IMG/VR virus record: IMGVR_UViG_3300009154_000300
Span: 1 to 22,672 of that record
Direction: 5' to 3' (one strand)
From: a virus
DNA length: 22,672 nt
Each line of letters begins with the position of its first letter. Position 1 is the stretch's first letter. The notes beneath the pieces were generated by a model. The model did not search any database, was not told the DNA's origin, and saw only the letters and a list, made by a program, of their open reading frames with translations. Both the position numbers and the translations under genes were made by a program. Positions 19,692 to 22,672 of the stretch are shown here, piece after piece.

Positions 19692-22672
19692 TTACTCCAC
19701 TTCCCGAAACATACCACGTATCAGTCGCAACTTTAATCATACTGCAAAGTCCATATCCAATAACAGTTCTATTACCAGTTGATGTGGTACCAGATAATCT
19801 TAATGTTACGCCAGATCCTTGTGTGATTGTTATAGTGGATGCACTCGAATTTATGACAGTTATTACTGTTCCGATATTAAAAGCAACAGTTGAGTTTGGT
19901 GGCACCGTAATTCCTGAACCGACATAAAGGTGTTTTCCGTTGTCGGTTAAAACTAAGTTACCAGATGTTGTTGTACTTTGAGGTAATTCTTTAAATCCAA
20001 CTGTATATGAACTTGATCCGCCATCATTAATTGTGGTTGTGCTTGCTAAAATAGAAGCAGCAGTATATACTTCTCTCCAAGCTGACCATGCGCCGGAATC
20101 ATTATCACGTTTACTTCGAACATACACTGGAGCATCAGCGCCATCTGTTCCACTCCAACCAATCAACAGTTGACCAGCACCAGCACCATACATATGAAGT
20201 AGATTTCCATATGTTGTAGGATAACCATTGGCATATACTTGATACATGTTTAAGCCAGTGGATCCTCTTGTGGTTCCTATTGTTGAAGCGGCATAATCTC
20301 CTTGACTATTAATTTTTGTAACAGCGGAGATATAGCTTGAATAATTACTGGAGTCTAGAACAGTCCGCCATGATTGCCATGTTCCATTGTTCTTTCCTCG
20401 AATCGCTATTTGGCCTGTTCTAAAATCTCCGTAAATTTGATGAATCCAATTTGAACTATAAGCAGAAGAATATAAACCACCATCTGTTTGACCAAATAGA
20501 CTCACATTCGTATTATAACCAAGTTGATTCTGAGTTACATTGTCTGGATTAATTGATGCAGAACTACTGTTTAGTGTTAGACCAGTAACTGAACCCGAAC
20601 TGCCATCAATATTAACACCAGTTAATGATTGAGATGCACTCGTTCTTGCTAGACCAATAGCTGTTGTGCCAACATAAGTTGTATAACCAGCATAGTTAGT
20701 AGAGTCTAATATCTTTTTCCATGAACCCCAAGATGTGGATGATCCGCTACGTTGCCAAACATTACCATTATCTGTAAATCCTAGTTGATGACTTAATCCA
20801 CCAGTCCAATCTGTAGAAGAACCATATTGACGAAACGTCATCTCGCCGAAATATGTTCCACCATCACTTAGACCTTCTGTGGTGTTTTGTTTAAAGTCAA
20901 ATACTACACCTTTATCAATCGTCTCAGGAGTAGTTACTATTGATCTGGAATCTTTTACATCAAATACACCAGCGAATATGTTTGATGAAATTGACGTAAG
21001 ACCGGCCAACGTTGTAGAATTAGATCCTAGTGATATTTGAGTTGATCCAATCGTAATATTGTTGTTAGACAACATATTGTTTGTAATACTACCAGTATCA
21101 CCTGTTGAGATAATATTACCACTTGAAGAGGGAAAACTTAAAACTGTTCCATCTAATTTTGTTATAGAGTTTACAGTTAATTTTCCGGTTAATACAATAT
21201 TATCAGCATAAACATTTCCTTTAATACCCACACCACCAGAAAGTAACAATGCACCTGTTGTGTTACTAGTACTTGATGTAGTATTCGTTGATATTATTTG
21301 ACTTGTAATATTGTTTGTTGTGCTCGTAAATGTGACTGTATTCGTTGATGAATTTGTCGTGATTATCATTCCAGATCCAGCAGCAAATGATAATGTTCCT
21401 CTATTGCTAGTTGCGGATAATGTAGATTGACCATTAACAGCGAAGTTTAAGAAACCATTTGCTGGCGAAGATGATGAAATTGTGATTGAATTTGATGATG
21501 GATTTGTCGTGATATTAATATTTGATCCAGATATCAAAGATAAAGTGGCATCACCACTATCTGCACTTAATCTTTGTTGTCCAGCTACTGCAAAATTTGC
21601 CCACGAAAAAGCTGATCCACTACCACCACCGGTTGATGAAAATGTAACAGTTTTTGTTATATTATTAGTTGTCAATCTCATTCCGGAACCAGCAGCCAAC
21701 TTTAGTGATAATGGAGAATCTATCACTATTGTTTGTTCTCCTGTGACAGCAATTGAAGTTATTGAATTTTGGGCTAGAGGAGATGTGGAAGTAAATGTTC
21801 GAACGCCAACAACATATCCAGCAGTAACGGCTGTGTTGAATGTTAAGATGTTTCCATTATTTACTGAATAATTACTTGTTGGCTGAACTATACCGTTGAA
21901 TGATACCAATATATCAGAAGCTGATACTGTATTTGATAGTGCAAACGTAGTCTGAGCTCCATTCGCAGTAAAAGATTGATTGATTACTGGATTTGAAGCA
22001 AATGGAGTACCATCGTAAAAGTAATATTTACTAGCATAAACGGATGAAGAATATATCTTGTCAGTGTATACATTACCGGTAATCGATATATACCCATTAC
22101 CAGCATAAGAATTACCAAATGTACGAACGCTAATGGTTGAACCGTTCGATGGCGGATTAGTAAACGTTAAATTCAATCCATCAATATAATAGTTCGTCAA
22201 CGGTTGTTGAGGGATAGTATTAACAAGAACCAGTAAATCTGTCGCAAGAACATATCCACTTAGTTCAAATGCTGTCTGAGAACCATTTGCAGTAAATGTT
22301 TGCGCGATGATTGGAATTATATTTGATAGTGGTGTTGCTGTACCAAATGTACGAACTGCGATAACAGCATTTGCATCTGGTGGTGAATCAAAAGTCATTC
22401 GAGCACCAGACATTGTATAATCAACGTTTGGAATTTGTGGAATATTTTCAACCGTAACAAGAATGTCAGTTGCTGAAACGGTTGAACTCAAAACAAAAGA
22501 AGTCTGAGCACCGTTAGCAGTAAATGTTTGACTTAGGAAAGGTACTGTGTTACCGTATGTCGTTGCAATAGTAATCGTGTTCGATATACCATTCGACGAT
22601 AATGTGATACCGGAACCGGCAGAGAATGTTAGAACTGCGTTGTTACTGTTTGCGATTGCAGAAGGTTGTCCA
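19687..22672 (-). CDS. Large tail fibre protein (partial, N-terminus outside window)
   Basis: The frame is open from the window edge to the stop at 19689-19687, about 994 residues. No true start is inside: the first apparent start is an internal TTG at 22491, and codons upstream continue a repeat unit. At least three units of about 70-80 residues carry TFTANGxQT, then DILVxxNxIxQ and VRTF (near 22534, 22305 and 21985). At least four shorter units have GQxxLSAxS and AGSGMxxTTN. The C-terminal half has three pyocin-knob-like segments ending WGSWKKILDSTNYAGY, WQSWRTVLDSSNYSSY and AWSAWREVYTAASI, typical of fibre shafts near receptor-binding tips. The last 95 residues match the end of the 5494-7056 fibre. 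Likely the long or main host-recognition fibre. Confidence 0.88.
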   Translation of the reverse strand, partial: GQPSAIANSNNAVLTFSAGSGITLSSNGISNTITIATTYGNTVPFLSQTFTANGAQTSFVLSSTVSATDILVTVENIPQIPNVDYTMSGARMTFDSPPDANAVIAVRTFGTATPLSNIIPIIAQTFTANGSQTAFELSGYVLATDLLVLVNTIPQQPLTNYYIDGLNLTFTNPPSNGSTISVRTFGNSYAGNGYISITGNVYTDKIYSSSVYASKYYFYDGTPFASNPVINQSFTANGAQTTFALSNTVSASDILVSFNGIVQPTSNYSVNNGNILTFNTAVTAGYVVGVRTFTSTSPLAQNSITSIAVTGEQTIVIDSPLSLKLAAGSGMRLTTNNITKTVTFSSTGGGSGSAFSWANFAVAGQQRLSADSGDATLSLISGSNINITTNPSSNSITISSSSPANGFLNFAVNGQSTLSATSNRGTLSFAAGSGMIITTNSSTNTVTFTSTTNNITSQIISTNTTSSTSNTTGALLLSGGVGIKGNVYADNIVLTGKLTVNSITKLDGTVLSFPSSSGNIISTGDTGSITNNMLSNNNITIGSTQISLGSNSTTLAGLTSISSNIFAGVFDVKDSRSIVTTPETIDKGVVFDFKQNTTEGLSDGGTYFGEMTFRQYGSSTDWTGGLSHQLGFTDNGNVWQRSGSSTSWGSWKKILDSTNYAGYTTYVGTTAIGLARTSASQSLTGVNIDGSSGSVTGLTLNSSSASINPDNVTQNQLGYNTNVSLFGQTDGGLYSSAYSSNWIHQIYGDFRTGQIAIRGKNNGTWQSWRTVLDSSNYSSYISAVTKINSQGDYAASTIGTTRGSTGLNMYQVYANGYPTTYGNLLHMYGAGAGQLLIGWSGTDGADAPVYVRSKRDNDSGAWSAWREVYTAASILASTTTINDGGSSSYTVGFKELPQSTTTSGNLVLTDNGKHLYVGSGITVPPNSTVAFNIGTVITVINSSASTITITQGSGVTLRLSGTTSTGNRTVIGYGLCSMIKVATDTWYVSGSGVS
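21800..22540 (-). repeat. Repeated beta-domain units in the large fibre
   Basis: Three units share the layout TFTANG(A/S)QTxFxLS, DILVxxNxIPQ-like, YxxxGxxLTF and (I/V)xVRTF. Edges are approximate. DNA similarity is clear around the first motif (22502-22534, 22275-22303, 21949-21978). Confidence 0.75.

Noticed and set aside
22489-22491. TTG as start of the large fibre
   Set aside because: It lies inside a repeat unit whose earlier part (TFTANGAQTSFVL) is encoded directly upstream in the same frame.

Overview
The window is a segment of the late structural region of a T4-like contractile-tailed phage (myovirus). All recognised genes lie on the minus strand, so transcription runs from high to low coordinates. 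In that direction a tail-fibre block comes first, then an accessory block, then the neck, terminase, sheath, tube and portal genes in the T4 order 13-14-15-(two inserted genes)-16-17-18-19-20. The composition is visibly AT-rich (judged by eye, not computed). The host is most likely a Gram-negative bacterium. Two phage genes encode proteins with export signals, one a periplasmic Bug/TctC-type solute-binding protein and one an outer-membrane beta-barrel. The Bug family is greatly expanded in Betaproteobacteria, which makes a betaproteobacterial host plausible but unproven.

Layout: 22672-19687 holds a large tail fibre whose 5' end lies outside the window. 19687-17885 and 17880-14113 hold two FN3-repeat, glycine-rich adhesin-like proteins, and the second starts with an IPT/TIG domain. 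14063-12603 holds an asparagine-synthase-type PP-loop enzyme without a glutaminase domain. 12534-11920 is the outer-membrane barrel and 11902-10958 the Bug-type binding protein. 10954-9898 holds three small genes: a Cys-rich CxxC protein, a protein with a CATCH motif, and a free-standing IPT/TIG domain. 9815-7068 encodes neck and tail-terminator proteins gp13, gp14 and gp15. 7056-4793 holds an inserted second fibre and a LamG-like protein. 4789-2701 is terminase small and large subunits, 2624-888 sheath, 859-317 tube, and 262-1 the start of the portal gene.

The genes fit one late programme that builds head, neck and contractile tail, with an unusually rich host-recognition set. Two loci share one architecture: a fibre with the same C-terminal domain of about 95 residues ends at a TAATG stop/start overlap with a downstream surface-binding protein (LamG in one, FN3 plus glycine-rich in the other). 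This resembles the gp37/gp38 fibre-adhesin logic of T2/S16-type phages. Between the fibre and neck genes sits an apparent auxiliary metabolic cassette (PP-loop ligase, outer-membrane barrel, periplasmic binding protein), which suggests remodelling of host nutrient uptake or surface during infection. A core ATAAATA motif, like T4 late promoters, lies in four of the larger intergenic gaps. Every gap of 50 bp or more is described; no gene-free stretch longer than 300 bp exists. I saw no tRNA, CRISPR array or integrase.
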